From: Allokutzneria sp. A3M-2-11 16
GTDB lineage: Bacteria > Actinomycetota > Actinomycetes > Mycobacteriales > Pseudonocardiaceae
Reading direction: 5' to 3'
Length of the DNA: 64,000 bases
Assembly (NCBI RefSeq): GCF_024213555.1
Contig: NZ_JANAVO010000003.1
Coordinates: forward strand, 434,001-498,000
Below are positions 30,271-38,770 of this stretch, piece after piece (position 1 is the first letter of the stretch; every line of letters begins with the position of its first letter). Below the pieces are notes generated by a model that was not told the origin of the DNA, ran no database searches, and saw nothing but the letters and a program-made list of their open reading frames with translations. Made by a program: the position numbers and the translations under genes.

Positions 30271-30475
30271 CCAATGTGGCATTTGTTTCGCCAGACGTAA
30301 CCAATGCCGCATTGGTTACGTCTGGCGCCACCCCGGGCCCCGCCAACGATGCCCTGAACGACCCGTTGAGGGCGTTGAGTGCCCCGAACGACCCGTTCAG
30401 GGAACCTAACGCCCCGAATGCGGCGTTGGGTACGGCCCGCCCACCACAGCCTTACGTGCTGAATGAGTCATTCGG
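30271..30475. repeat. Family C: array of six small palindromes
   Basis: The 224-base gap between the orphan immunity gene and the imine-reductase-like gene is filled with short palindromes built alike, about 7+3+7 bases, with the pattern CxAAyG-NNN-CrTTxG. They are CCAATGTGGCATTTG (30271-30285), CCAATGCCGCATTGG (30301-30315), GCCCTGAACGACCCGTTGAG (30351-30370), CCGAACGACCCGTTCAGG (30384-30401), CCCGAATGCGGCGTTGGG (30413-30430) and CTGAATGAGTCATTCGG (30459-30475). The last spans the stop codon of the minus-strand gene. Two more lie at 53997-54043. Confidence 0.7.
30290..30326. terminator. Strong hairpin after the orphan immunity gene
   Basis: A perfect 17-base-pair inverted repeat: GCCAGACGTAACCAATG (30290-30306), loop CCG, and CATTGGTTACGTCTGGC (30310-30326). 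It contains one of the family C palindromes at its centre. It lies between convergent genes and probably ends transcription in one or both directions. Confidence 0.65.
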
Positions 30476-31328
30476 GGTGGACGCGGGGGCGGAGGAGTTC
30501 GATCACGCTGCTGGCGCTGTCCTCGGCGTGTCCGTCGGCGGCGCGCCGGTCCATCAGCTCCTTGAGCGGCAGCAGGAGGTCCGGGGCCACCCCGGCGGAG
30601 CGGCTGGCGTGGACGATGTTGCCGAGCGCGACCTGGTTGATCGCCACGCTGGACGCGCCGTGGGCGTAGTCGCGCTGGTCGACCTCGCGCGCCACGTCGG
30701 CGAGGAAGGCGACCATCCCGTTGAGCCAGGTCGTGGCCAGCGGCAGGAAGTCCTGGGCCGGGACGCCCAGCATCGCGACGGCGTGCAGGAACCCGCCGAG
30801 CGTCGCGTACCCGGCGGAGAGCAGCCCCAGGTCGTGGAACTCCGCCACCCCGGCGTCGGTGCCGAGGAAGTGGCTCGCGCCGAAGCTGTCCAGCGCGTCG
30901 CGGTGCTCGTCGAAGACCTCCCGCGAGCCGCTGTAGATGACGAAGGCGCCAGGCGTGCCGATCGCCTCGGGCACGGCCATCACCGCGCCGTCCAGGTAGT
31001 CGACGCCTCGGGAAGCCGCCCACGTGGCCAGTGCGCGGGCCTCGTCCGGGGAGCCGGTGGTCAGGTTGACGACGGCCTTGCCCGCGGCCACCGGCTCCAG
31101 CAGCTCCCGGGCGGCGGCGGTGTCGAAGACGCACACGATCACCACGGGGCTCGCGGCGACCGCGTCGGCGACGGTGTCCGCCCGCGCGGCCCCTTGCGCC
31201 ACAAGGGCTTCGGCCTTCGCCGGGGTGCGGTTCCACACGGTCACCTCGTTGCCGGACCGCAGCAGCGCGGCGGCGAGCGCGGACCCGAGGCTGCCCAGGC
31301 CGATCACGGTCACCTTTTTCGTGCTCAT
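30468..31328 (-). CDS. NAD(P)-dependent oxidoreductase, imine-reductase/beta-hydroxyacid dehydrogenase type
   Basis: A 286-residue enzyme with an N-terminal Rossmann fold (VTVIGLGSLGSALAAALLRSG, then VWNRTPAKAEAL, which favours NADPH) and a helical C-terminal domain. The inter-domain helix carries GLLSAGYATLGGFLHAVAML. The usual catalytic Lys of hydroxyacid dehydrogenases is not at the expected place in AEFHDLGLL, which points to the imine reductase branch. The substrate is unknown. It is divergent from a SARP-type regulator across 81 bases, so that regulator may control it. Confidence 0.82.
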   Translation of the reverse strand: MSTKKVTVIGLGSLGSALAAALLRSGNEVTVWNRTPAKAEALVAQGAARADTVADAVAASPVVIVCVFDTAAARELLEPVAAGKAVVNLTTGSPDEARALATWAASRGVDYLDGAVMAVPEAIGTPGAFVIYSGSREVFDEHRDALDSFGASHFLGTDAGVAEFHDLGLLSAGYATLGGFLHAVAMLGVPAQDFLPLATTWLNGMVAFLADVAREVDQRDYAHGASSVAINQVALGNIVHASRSAGVAPDLLLPLKELMDRRAADGHAEDSASSVIELLRPRVHPE

Positions 31329-31409
31329 GGTGTCTCCCTAGCTGGTGTTTCGCTGTCCGGATACCGTCGCCGGGGGCGCTGTCGGTTTCCTGTCGCTAGG
31401 CTGTCGGCC

Positions 31410-34334
31410 GTGCGTTTCGGGGTGCTGGGCCCGCTTGAGGTGCGGTCCGCGGACGGAGACCCCGTTGGTGTCCCCGAGACCAAGGTCCGCGCGCTGCTCG
31501 CCGACCTGCTCGTGCACCGGGGCCGGGTGGTGTCGGCGGACCGCCTCGCCGAGGACCTGTGGGCGGAGCGCCAGCCCGCGAATCCCCTGGCGTCCTTGCA
31601 GACCAAGGTGTCCAGGCTGCGGCGCGCGCTCGGCGGCCTCGTGGAGTCCCGCCCGCCCGGTTACGTGCTGCTCGTCGAGCCGGAGGCGGTGGACCTCGGC
31701 CGCTTCGAGGCCCTGCTGCTGCGCGCCCGCAGGGCCGACAACGCCCGTGTCCGAGCCGATCTGCTGACCGAGGCGCTCGGCCTGTGGCGTGGTCCGGCCT
31801 TCGCCGACTTCGCCGATGAGGACTTCGTCCGGCCTGCGGCCGAGCGCGCGGAGGAGCAGCGGCTGACCGCCCTCGAATGGTTGGCGGAGGCGCGGTTGGA
31901 GCTGGGCGAGCAGCCAGACCTGGCGCAGCTCGTCGCCGAACACCCGCTGCGGGAACGGTTGCGCGCCGCGCACATCCGCGCGTTGTACCGCGCGGGCAGG
32001 CAGAGCGAGGCCATCGAGCACTACGAAGACCTCCGCGCCCGCCTGGCCGGTGAACTGGGGCTCGATCCCGGGCCGGAGCTGGTCGCCCTGCACTCCGCGA
32101 TCCTCCGGCAGGATGCCGCGTTGGCGGCGTCTCCCGTGCGGCGCAGCAACCTTCCCGCTCCGGTGACCGATATCGTCGGCCGCTCGTCCGCCATCGCCGA
32201 GGTGCGCGAACTCCTTGCGGCGAAACGACTCGTCACGCTCACCGGTACCGGGGGAGTCGGCAAGACCCGCCTCGCGGTCGAGACGGCGGCCCAGCTCGTT
32301 GAGTCCTTTGTGGACGGTGTGTGGCTCGTCGAGTTCCGGGACGACGACGAAGTGGTCGAGGAGATCGCCTCCGTGCTCGGCATCCGAGACGACGCCGCGC
32401 CCGTGCCACTGCTCGACCGCCTCGTGGATTCCTTGCGGGACAAGCACATGCTGCTCCTCCTGGACAACTGCGAGCACGTGGTGGAGCCGGTGGCGCGCCT
32501 GGTCGAGGTGCTGCTGCGCACCGCGCCGTCGCTGCGTGTGCTCGCGACGAGCCAGCAGCCGATCGACATCGCGGGCGAGACGCAGTGGACCGTGCCGACG
32601 TTGGACATCGCCGACGCCACAAAGCTTTTCGCCGAGCGTGCGGCCGCGAGCGGTTACGCGGTCGACCCGTCCATGCCCGAGGTCGCGCGCTTGTGCAAAC
32701 GTCTGGACGGCATTCCGCTGGCCCTCGAACTCGCGGCGACTCGTGTTCGGGTGCTGGGCGTGCACGAGCTCCTCGCGCGACTGGACGATCGTTTCAGCGT
32801 GCTCACCTCTGGCCACCGGGGCGCACCGCCGCGCCAGCAGACGCTCCGCGCGATGATCGACTGGAGCTGGGACCTGCTCACCGAGCCGGAGCGCGTGGTG
32901 CTCCGCCGCCTCGCCGTTCACGTCGACGGCTGCACACTGGAAGCCGCCGAGGCGGTGTGCGCCGCGGACGTCCTGGCCCCCTTGGCGCGCTTGGTGGATC
33001 GGTCGCTGGTGGTAGTGCTCGACGGCCCGCGCTACCGGCTGCTGGAGTCCGTCGCCGCGTACTCCGTCGAGCGCTTGGCCGAAGCGGGCGAGCTGGACGC
33101 CGTGCGGCGGCGGCACCACGACTACTACGCCGGACTGGCCACGAGCGCCGCGCTGCGCGGACCCGACCAGCGCGAGTGGGTGCGGCGCCTGGACCGCGAG
33201 AACGCCAACCTGCGGCAGGCGCTGGACTTCGGCGGGGACATCCGGCTGGCGAAGGCGCTGTCCTGGTACTGGTACCTCAGCGGGCGCATCAGCGAGGCCA
33301 GGCGGGCCTTCGAAGCGGTGCGCGAACCCCTTGACCCCCGGTCAAGTGCGTGCCTCGCGGGCATGTCCGTCCTCAGTGGACAGAACGTCGAGATCCCGGA
33401 GACCGACGACCCGGAGAGCCAGTGGTTCCTCGGCTTCGCGCTGTACCGCAGCGGTGCTGACCTGTCGGCCAGCGAGCGGTTGATCGAACGCGCCTTGGCG
33501 GGTGCCACCGACCAGTGGGGGATCGCCGCGGCGCTGAGCGTGCGCGCGAGCCAGGCGCTCGTCCGCGGCGACCTCGATCGAGCGCGCGAGGACGGAGAAC
33601 GCGCCCAGTCGCTGTTCTGCGAACTCGGCGACCAGTGGGGGCAGCTGCAGACCGTCTTCCCGTTGGCCGCGCTCGCCGAGATCTCCGGCGACTACGCGCG
33701 GGCGGAGCGCCTCAACCGCGACGGCCTGCGGATGGCCGAGGAGCTGCACCTGTGGTCGGAGGCGGCCGACCGACTCACCGGCCTCGGCAGGCTCGCGCTG
33801 CTGACCGGCGACTTCGCCGCGGCCGAGGACCTGCACGAGCGCGCCAGGAAGCTCGCCGCGCGGCAGAGCTACCGGGCCGGGGAGATCCACGCCGAGATCG
33901 GCCTCGCCCTCGGCGCCCGCAGGCAGGGCGACCTGGACACCGCCGAGAACCACCTGCGCGGGGTCTACGAGTGGAACCGGCACTCCGCCTTCGACCCCGG
34001 CAATGCGCTGATCCTCGCCGAGCTGGGCTTCGTCGCCGAGCTGCGGGGCGATGCCGACGCCGCGCTCGCCCTGCACACCAAGGGACTCGCCGTGGCCCGG
34101 CGCATCGGCGACCCCCGCGCCATCGCGCTCGCCCAGGAAGGGCTGGCGGGCGCGCATTCCCTCACCGGCGACCACGAGTACGCCGCCCGCCTGCTCGCCG
34201 AAGCCGCCGCCGCGCGCAACGCCGCGGGCGCCCCGCTGCCCTCCGCCGAACGCGGCGACGTCGACCGCGTCCGCGCCCGCCTGCGAAGTGACGGAGTTTC
34301 AACTGCGGCCCGCGATCCCGCGCGCGACCGGTAA
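31410..34334 (+). CDS. SARP-type regulator with BTAD, NB-ARC ATPase and TPR domains
   Basis: A 974-residue AfsR-like regulator. Residues about 1-90 form the OmpR-type winged helix (VRFGVLGPLEVRSADG ... SLQTKVSRLRRALG), followed by the bacterial transcriptional activation domain (to about 245). The NTPase has Walker A LTGTGGVGKTRLAVE near residue 281 and a Walker B-like MLLLLDNCEHVV near residue 350. The C-terminal 400 residues are TPR-like helices. GTG 31410 has no ribosome binding site, but TAGGCT (31397-31402) just upstream suggests a leaderless mRNA. Such proteins often control secondary metabolism; no biosynthetic cluster is in the window. Confidence 0.88.
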   Translation: MRFGVLGPLEVRSADGDPVGVPETKVRALLADLLVHRGRVVSADRLAEDLWAERQPANPLASLQTKVSRLRRALGGLVESRPPGYVLLVEPEAVDLGRFEALLLRARRADNARVRADLLTEALGLWRGPAFADFADEDFVRPAAERAEEQRLTALEWLAEARLELGEQPDLAQLVAEHPLRERLRAAHIRALYRAGRQSEAIEHYEDLRARLAGELGLDPGPELVALHSAILRQDAALAASPVRRSNLPAPVTDIVGRSSAIAEVRELLAAKRLVTLTGTGGVGKTRLAVETAAQLVESFVDGVWLVEFRDDDEVVEEIASVLGIRDDAAPVPLLDRLVDSLRDKHMLLLLDNCEHVVEPVARLVEVLLRTAPSLRVLATSQQPIDIAGETQWTVPTLDIADATKLFAERAAASGYAVDPSMPEVARLCKRLDGIPLALELAATRVRVLGVHELLARLDDRFSVLTSGHRGAPPRQQTLRAMIDWSWDLLTEPERVVLRRLAVHVDGCTLEAAEAVCAADVLAPLARLVDRSLVVVLDGPRYRLLESVAAYSVERLAEAGELDAVRRRHHDYYAGLATSAALRGPDQREWVRRLDRENANLRQALDFGGDIRLAKALSWYWYLSGRISEARRAFEAVREPLDPRSSACLAGMSVLSGQNVEIPETDDPESQWFLGFALYRSGADLSASERLIERALAGATDQWGIAAALSVRASQALVRGDLDRAREDGERAQSLFCELGDQWGQLQTVFPLAALAEISGDYARAERLNRDGLRMAEELHLWSEAADRLTGLGRLALLTGDFAAAEDLHERARKLAARQSYRAGEIHAEIGLALGARRQGDLDTAENHLRGVYEWNRHSAFDPGNALILAELGFVAELRGDADAALALHTKGLAVARRIGDPRAIALAQEGLAGAHSLTGDHEYAARLLAEAAAARNAAGAPLPSAERGDVDRVRARLRSDGVSTAARDPARDR

Positions 34335-34343
34335 CTTCCCGCC

Positions 34344-35228
34344 ATGGACGCGTTGTGTGAAGCCATAGACCTGTTGCTGCCGGGGGAACGGGTGCTGTGG
34401 ACCGGCCGCCCCGTCCGGTTCCCCGGCTTCGTCATCCTCGACGTCCTCATCGCCCCGCTCGGGGTGGCGACGCTGGTCTACAGCGGGTTCGTGCTCCGGG
34501 ACCTCTACCTCGACGGAGCCGCGCCCATGCACTTCGCGGCGCTGCTGGCGGCGCAGATCGCGTGCGTGTTCCTCGTGGTGGGCAGGCCGATCGTGCGCCA
34601 CCTCGACCTCCGCGGCACCACCTACGTCGTGACCGCGCACCGGGTGATCGTCGCGAGCACGCCCAACCTCACGCGCTCCGTCCGCACGGCCTACCACTCG
34701 GACCTCGACGCGCCCCAGCTGTCGAGGCGGTTCGACGGTTCCGGCACGATCAACTTCGGTGACACCTTCGGCCATGGCGAGCTCAGGCACTGGGAGCTCA
34801 TCCACGAGCCGTTCCGGCTGAAGGCGGTGCCGGACGCCGCCAAGGTCCGTGATCTGCTCGTCGCCGCACGACGGGAGGCGGAGCCGGTACGGGCCCGGGG
34901 CAGCGCGGGAGAAGAGGTGCTCTGGACGGGAAAACCGTTGCGGCACGGTGTTCTCGGCACACCTGAGCTGATCCTGATCCCGTTCGGTGCCCTCTTGTGC
35001 GGCTTCGGTGTGCAGAGGCTGGTCGACGATGCCCCCGGGGTCTACTTCCTCGCGGCCGTCGCCATGGCGGTCGCCGGTGCCTGGGTCGCGGTGGGCGTGC
35101 GGGCCACGGTGGCGCGGTGGCTGGTGCCGAAGAACTGGCGGGAGTGGCGACCGGTCGCGATCGAGCACGTGGCCGACGCGGAGCGGGTTCGCGATCTGGT
35201 CTTCCGGGCGAGGCACGCGTCGTCCTGA
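34344..35228 (+). CDS. Membrane protein with two PH-like repeats
   Basis: A 294-residue protein made of two similar halves. Each begins with a PH-like opening (LLPGERVLWTGRPVRF at residue 11; AGEEVLWTGKPLRHG at residue 189) followed by two hydrophobic helices. The first half continues into a bacterial PH-like domain (GTTYVVTAHRVIVAS). It looks like an internal duplication with the second half truncated. The ATG starts nine bases after the regulator's stop, so it may share its transcript. The biochemical role is not known. Confidence 0.7.
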   Translation: MDALCEAIDLLLPGERVLWTGRPVRFPGFVILDVLIAPLGVATLVYSGFVLRDLYLDGAAPMHFAALLAAQIACVFLVVGRPIVRHLDLRGTTYVVTAHRVIVASTPNLTRSVRTAYHSDLDAPQLSRRFDGSGTINFGDTFGHGELRHWELIHEPFRLKAVPDAAKVRDLLVAARREAEPVRARGSAGEEVLWTGKPLRHGVLGTPELILIPFGALLCGFGVQRLVDDAPGVYFLAAVAMAVAGAWVAVGVRATVARWLVPKNWREWRPVAIEHVADAERVRDLVFRARHASS

Positions 35229-35243
35229 GTGGACGGTGGGGCC

Positions 35244-35555
35244 TCAGGCGACCGGTAACGCGCCCCTGGTCATCCGGTGCAGCGCGGCGATGTGGCTGTC
35301 CAGGGCGCGCTTGCCGGGCCGGGTCAGGGTGATCCACGTGCGCACGCGGCCCTTGCCCGCCGCGGGTGCCTTGCGCAGCACGACGTAGCCGGCCTCCTCC
35401 AGGATGCGCAGCTGCTTGCTCAGCACCGAGTCGCTGACGCCGAGCTCCTCGCGCAGCGGGCGGAACTCGCCCTCCTTGACCCCGGCCAGGAACGAGCAGA
35501 TCTGCAACCGGTGGGCCGGATGGACTATCGGGTTGAACGCGGGACGGGTCTTCAC
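35244..35555 (-). CDS. Winged-helix (HTH_34/MarR-like) transcriptional regulator
   Basis: A 103-residue regulator made of little more than a winged-helix domain: HPAHRLQICSFLAGVKEGEFRPLREELGVSDSVLSKQLRILEEAGYVVLRK, then the wing KGRVRTWITLTRPGKRAL. GTG 35555 is preceded by GGAGG at the right spacing; the frame is open further upstream without homology. It converges with the PH-like membrane gene. The target is unknown; autoregulation is usual in this family. Confidence 0.85.
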   Translation of the reverse strand: MKTRPAFNPIVHPAHRLQICSFLAGVKEGEFRPLREELGVSDSVLSKQLRILEEAGYVVLRKAPAAGKGRVRTWITLTRPGKRALDSHIAALHRMTRGALPVA

Positions 35556-35662
35556 AGGGCCTCCAAGCGTGTCCCGACCACACATACTCACCACGCCTGG
35601 GACGGTCAAATCCCTCCCCTTGCGGGTGTAGGCAAATGCGTGGTATGTCGCCCCGGTCGCGG

Positions 35663-37840
35663 CTACCGGATCTCCTGCTCCCGGTGGGAGGTCAGCATCG
35701 CGCTCAGCTCCTGGGCGGAGACGGGTTCGCCGAAGAGCGGGCCCTGGGCGAAGCAGGCGCCGATCCCGCGCCACCACTCCAGCTGCTCCCGGCTCTCGAT
35801 CTCGCCGACCACCACCCGCGCCCCGGACCGGGTCAGCGCGGGGACCAGGAACCGGACGCTGGTCCGCAGCGCCTCATCCGCACTGTCCTCAGTGGACAGA
35901 CGGCGGACCACCCACGGGGCCACCCGGACCAGGTCGGCGTTGAGCGAGCCGGAGACGCCCAGGTTGGCCAGGCCGCCCTCGAACTCGTGCAGCGCCATCA
36001 GCACGCCCATGTCGCCGAGCACCCCGGCGTTCTCCTCCGCCTCGTCCCGGTGCTGGCGCAGCGAGGTCATCGGGATGCCCAGCCGCAGCCGCGACGCGCT
36101 CATCCCGCAGTCGGCGAGCGCCATCCGCACCGTCGCCGCCAGGTCGGGGTCGCGGGCCTGCAACGGGGTCAGGTTCAGCAACAGCCCGGGCGTTTCACCG
36201 TCCATAGTGGACGGCCAGGAGGCGGCGACCAGGCACGCCTCGCGCAGCACCGACCGGCCGAGCGGCAGGATCATGCCGGTCTCCTCGGCCAGTTCGACGC
36301 ACCGCTCGTGCGGCAGCACGCCGTGCTCCGGGTGGTTCCACCGCAGCAGCGCCTCGACGAAGGCCACCTCGTGACCGGGCAACCGCAGCACCGGCCGGTA
36401 GACGACCTCGAACTCGCCGTTCTCCTCCGCGCCGGGGATGGAGGCGGCCAGCCGGGTGCGCGTCCTGGCCTCGGTGTCGTGCTGGGCGTCGAAGAGCTCC
36501 CACTGGCCCTTCCCGCCCGCCTTCGCCCTGCGCAGGGTGATGTCGGCGGAGCGGAGCACCTCCTCCGGCCGCAGGTTCTGGCTGTTGGCCTGCACCACGC
36601 CGATGCTGGCCGAGACCGCGACACCCACCCCGTCGACGTAGGTGGGCTCGGCCAGCGCGGTGTTGATCAGCACCGCGAGCCTGCCGGGGTAGGGCGTGTC
36701 CTCGGTGTTCTCCAGCAGCACGGCGAACTCGTCCCCGCCGAAGCGCGCCACCACGGCGTTCTCGTCGGCGAAGACGTGCTCCAGCCGCTTGCCGGTGACC
36801 TGGAGCAGTTGGTCGCCCACGCGCGGGCCCATCCCGGCGTTGATCACGCCGAACCCGTCGAGGTCCAGCTGCAGCACGGTCACCCCGAGCTGGGGGTCCA
36901 TCCGGGCGAGCGCGGTCTGCAGCCGCGAGCTGAACAGCTGCCGGTTGGCCAGCCCGGTCAGCGCGTCGTTGAGGGACTGCTGGCGCAGCCGCTGGGTGAG
37001 CATGTGGACCTCGGTGGCGTCCTCCACCATCGTCACGATGTGGCCGGGCATCTCGTGCAGCGCCGACACCGCGAGGTAGGCCAGCACCGCGTCGCCGTCC
37101 CTGGTGGCCAGCATCCGCCGCACCCGGAACCGGTCCCGCGCGCCCTCGGCCAGCTCGCGGTAGGCGTGCCGCAGCGAGTCCGAGCCCTCCTCCTGGAACA
37201 GCTCGTAGAGGTTCAGCCCGGTCAGCTCCTCCTGCGAGTAGCCGAGGATCTCGGTCAGCGCCGGGTTGGCCTGCACGATCCGGCCGTCGAAGGAGGTGAG
37301 CGCGATGCCGACGCCGGAGGAGGTGAACACCTCGCGGAAGCGGGCCTCGGAGGCGCGCAGGTGCCGCTCTGCCTCCTGCTTCGCCCGCAGCAGCGCGTCG
37401 GTGATCTGCTGCTGCTGGTGCAGCGTGCGCTCGCGCATCGCCCTGGTGTAGCTGGTGGCCAGCCCGCCGAGCAGCGCGAGCACCCGTGAGGTGAGCCGGT
37501 CCGCGCCGTCGCCGAACACGTCGAGCAGCCCCTCGCCGAGCACCTCGACGCTGCGGCGCAGGCTGTCCGGGCCGGTGAAGTTCGCCCGCACCATCCGCTC
37601 GGCGACCTCGTCCAGCAGTCCGGTCGCCGCCTCGCCCGCGTCCATCGCCGCCACCAGCAGGGCCAGCAGCTCGTGCGTCAGCCGCTCGACCTCGCCTCGG
37701 GTGAGCGGGGTGTAGTTGCTCGCGGTGACCGCGTCCGCCCAGGTCCGGGCAAGCCTGATCACCGGGGTGGACACCGCGCTCTCGCGGGTCACCTCGGTTG
37801 CGGCGGGCTGCCGGGAGTCGTCCGGATGCGGCGTACTCAT
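35663..37840 (-). CDS. PAS-GGDEF-EAL protein with degenerate EAL domain
   Basis: A 725-residue cytoplasmic c-di-GMP protein. Residues 1-155 are helical, ending in a coiled coil (RTLHQQQQITDALLRAKQEAERHLRASE). A PAS domain follows (FREVFTSSGVGIALTSFDGRIVQANPA). The GGDEF domain keeps its motif (ARFGGDEFAVLLE near residue 400), so cyclase activity is possible. The EAL domain keeps VEALLRW but has lost key catalytic residues: DDFGTG reads HEFEGG, the LTES Glu is missing (LGIPMTS) and the LKID Lys is gone (ADLVRV). It may therefore bind rather than cleave c-di-GMP. Start at ATG 37840, beginning MSTPHPDDS. Confidence 0.88.
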   Translation of the reverse strand: MSTPHPDDSRQPAATEVTRESAVSTPVIRLARTWADAVTASNYTPLTRGEVERLTHELLALLVAAMDAGEAATGLLDEVAERMVRANFTGPDSLRRSVEVLGEGLLDVFGDGADRLTSRVLALLGGLATSYTRAMRERTLHQQQQITDALLRAKQEAERHLRASEARFREVFTSSGVGIALTSFDGRIVQANPALTEILGYSQEELTGLNLYELFQEEGSDSLRHAYRELAEGARDRFRVRRMLATRDGDAVLAYLAVSALHEMPGHIVTMVEDATEVHMLTQRLRQQSLNDALTGLANRQLFSSRLQTALARMDPQLGVTVLQLDLDGFGVINAGMGPRVGDQLLQVTGKRLEHVFADENAVVARFGGDEFAVLLENTEDTPYPGRLAVLINTALAEPTYVDGVGVAVSASIGVVQANSQNLRPEEVLRSADITLRRAKAGGKGQWELFDAQHDTEARTRTRLAASIPGAEENGEFEVVYRPVLRLPGHEVAFVEALLRWNHPEHGVLPHERCVELAEETGMILPLGRSVLREACLVAASWPSTMDGETPGLLLNLTPLQARDPDLAATVRMALADCGMSASRLRLGIPMTSLRQHRDEAEENAGVLGDMGVLMALHEFEGGLANLGVSGSLNADLVRVAPWVVRRLSTEDSADEALRTSVRFLVPALTRSGARVVVGEIESREQLEWWRGIGACFAQGPLFGEPVSAQELSAMLTSHREQEIR

Positions 37841-37915
37841 CGCGGCTGGCGGTCTCCGGTGCCGGTGCCCGCGGCGGACGGGCGGACGAGCGGTTCCACG
37901 AACACACCTCAAGGC

Positions 37916-37932
37916 TTTGCCATCGTGGCAAA
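37916..37932. promoter_or_regulatory. Inverted repeat upstream of the GGDEF gene
   Basis: TTTGCCA-TCG-TGGCAAA is a perfect 7-base inverted repeat 76 bases upstream of the GGDEF-EAL start, in the gap shared with the divergent kstR2-like gene. It is a candidate operator; the protein that would bind it is unknown. Confidence 0.4.
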
Positions 37933-38042
37933 AGTCTAGCGATCTCCGGTGGGGTGCGCGTAGGGCGGACCGGGATCCGCCCGGGTGAGTTCCCCGGTCG
38001 GCCGCGTGCCGGGTCCGCAAGCGGGTGCTTCAAGATAGGCCG

Positions 38043-38645
38043 GTGGGCGTCGGGAATGTCAGAGGCAAACAGGACCGCAGGGCCGAACTGCTCGCGATCG
38101 CGGGCCGGCTGTTCGCCGAGCGCGGCTTCGCCACGACGACCGTGCGCGAGATCGCCGACGCCGCGGGCATCCTCTCCGGCAGCCTCTACCACCACTTCGA
38201 CTCGAAGGAGTCGATGGTCGACGAGATCCTGCGCGGGTTCCTCGACCGGCTGCGCGCGGCCTACGACCGGGTGCTGGCCGAGGAGACCGACCCGCGCGCC
38301 GCGCTGACCGCGCTGATCACGGTGTCCTTCGAGTCGATGGACACCGACGGCGACGCGATCGCGATCTTCCAGAACGAGGCCGCGTACCTGTCCCAGTTCG
38401 AGCGCTTCGGCTACTTCGAAGGGGTGACCGCCGAGCTGGAGGGCTGCTGGCTGGGCGTGCTGGAGCGCGGGCAGCGGGACGGGGTGTTCCGCGCCGACCT
38501 GCGGGTGCCGCTGGTGTACCGCTTCATCAGGGACACCGTCTGGGTGGCGGTGCGGTGGTACGACCCGAAGGGCGCGCTCGGCGCCGAGGAGATCGCCGCG
38601 CAGTACCTGACGATCCTCTGTCAGGGCATCGTCGCGCAGCGTTAG
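38043..38645 (+). CDS. kstR2: KstR2-like TetR repressor
   Basis: A 200-residue TetR regulator with strong resemblance to mycobacterial KstR2, the repressor of late cholesterol (ring C/D) degradation. Shared landmarks: FAERGF-TTTVREIADAAGILSGSLYHHFDSKE in the DNA-binding part (here split over residues 23-55), VDEILRGFLDRL, FQNEAAYLSQ, and the C-terminal LVYRFIRDTVWVAVRWYDP. GTG 38043 gives an N-terminus like that of known KstR2 proteins; GTG 38025 is an alternative. The known KstR2 ligand is a HIP-CoA thioester. None of the usual KstR2-controlled genes lies in the window. Confidence 0.78.
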   Translation: MGVGNVRGKQDRRAELLAIAGRLFAERGFATTTVREIADAAGILSGSLYHHFDSKESMVDEILRGFLDRLRAAYDRVLAEETDPRAALTALITVSFESMDTDGDAIAIFQNEAAYLSQFERFGYFEGVTAELEGCWLGVLERGQRDGVFRADLRVPLVYRFIRDTVWVAVRWYDPKGALGAEEIAAQYLTILCQGIVAQR

Positions 38646-38770
38646 TGCGTTCGGGTGACGGCTATGCGCAGCTCACCGTTGGGACACCAATGGGTCACGG
38701 CCATTAACACGGACGGCGGAATCGCCGACGATTCAGGCATCCGGCTCCGACGAGACCGCCTGGAGCGCCC

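Noticed and set aside
30271-30475. The palindrome array as a CRISPR
   Set aside because: Units are palindromes of varying sequence without constant repeats or regular spacers, and no cas genes are nearby.
29871-34334. A 1487-codon frame that would extend the SARP regulator upstream
   Set aside because: The first 500 codons cross the orphan immunity gene, the palindrome array and the minus-strand oxidoreductase; SARP homology begins exactly at GTG 31410.
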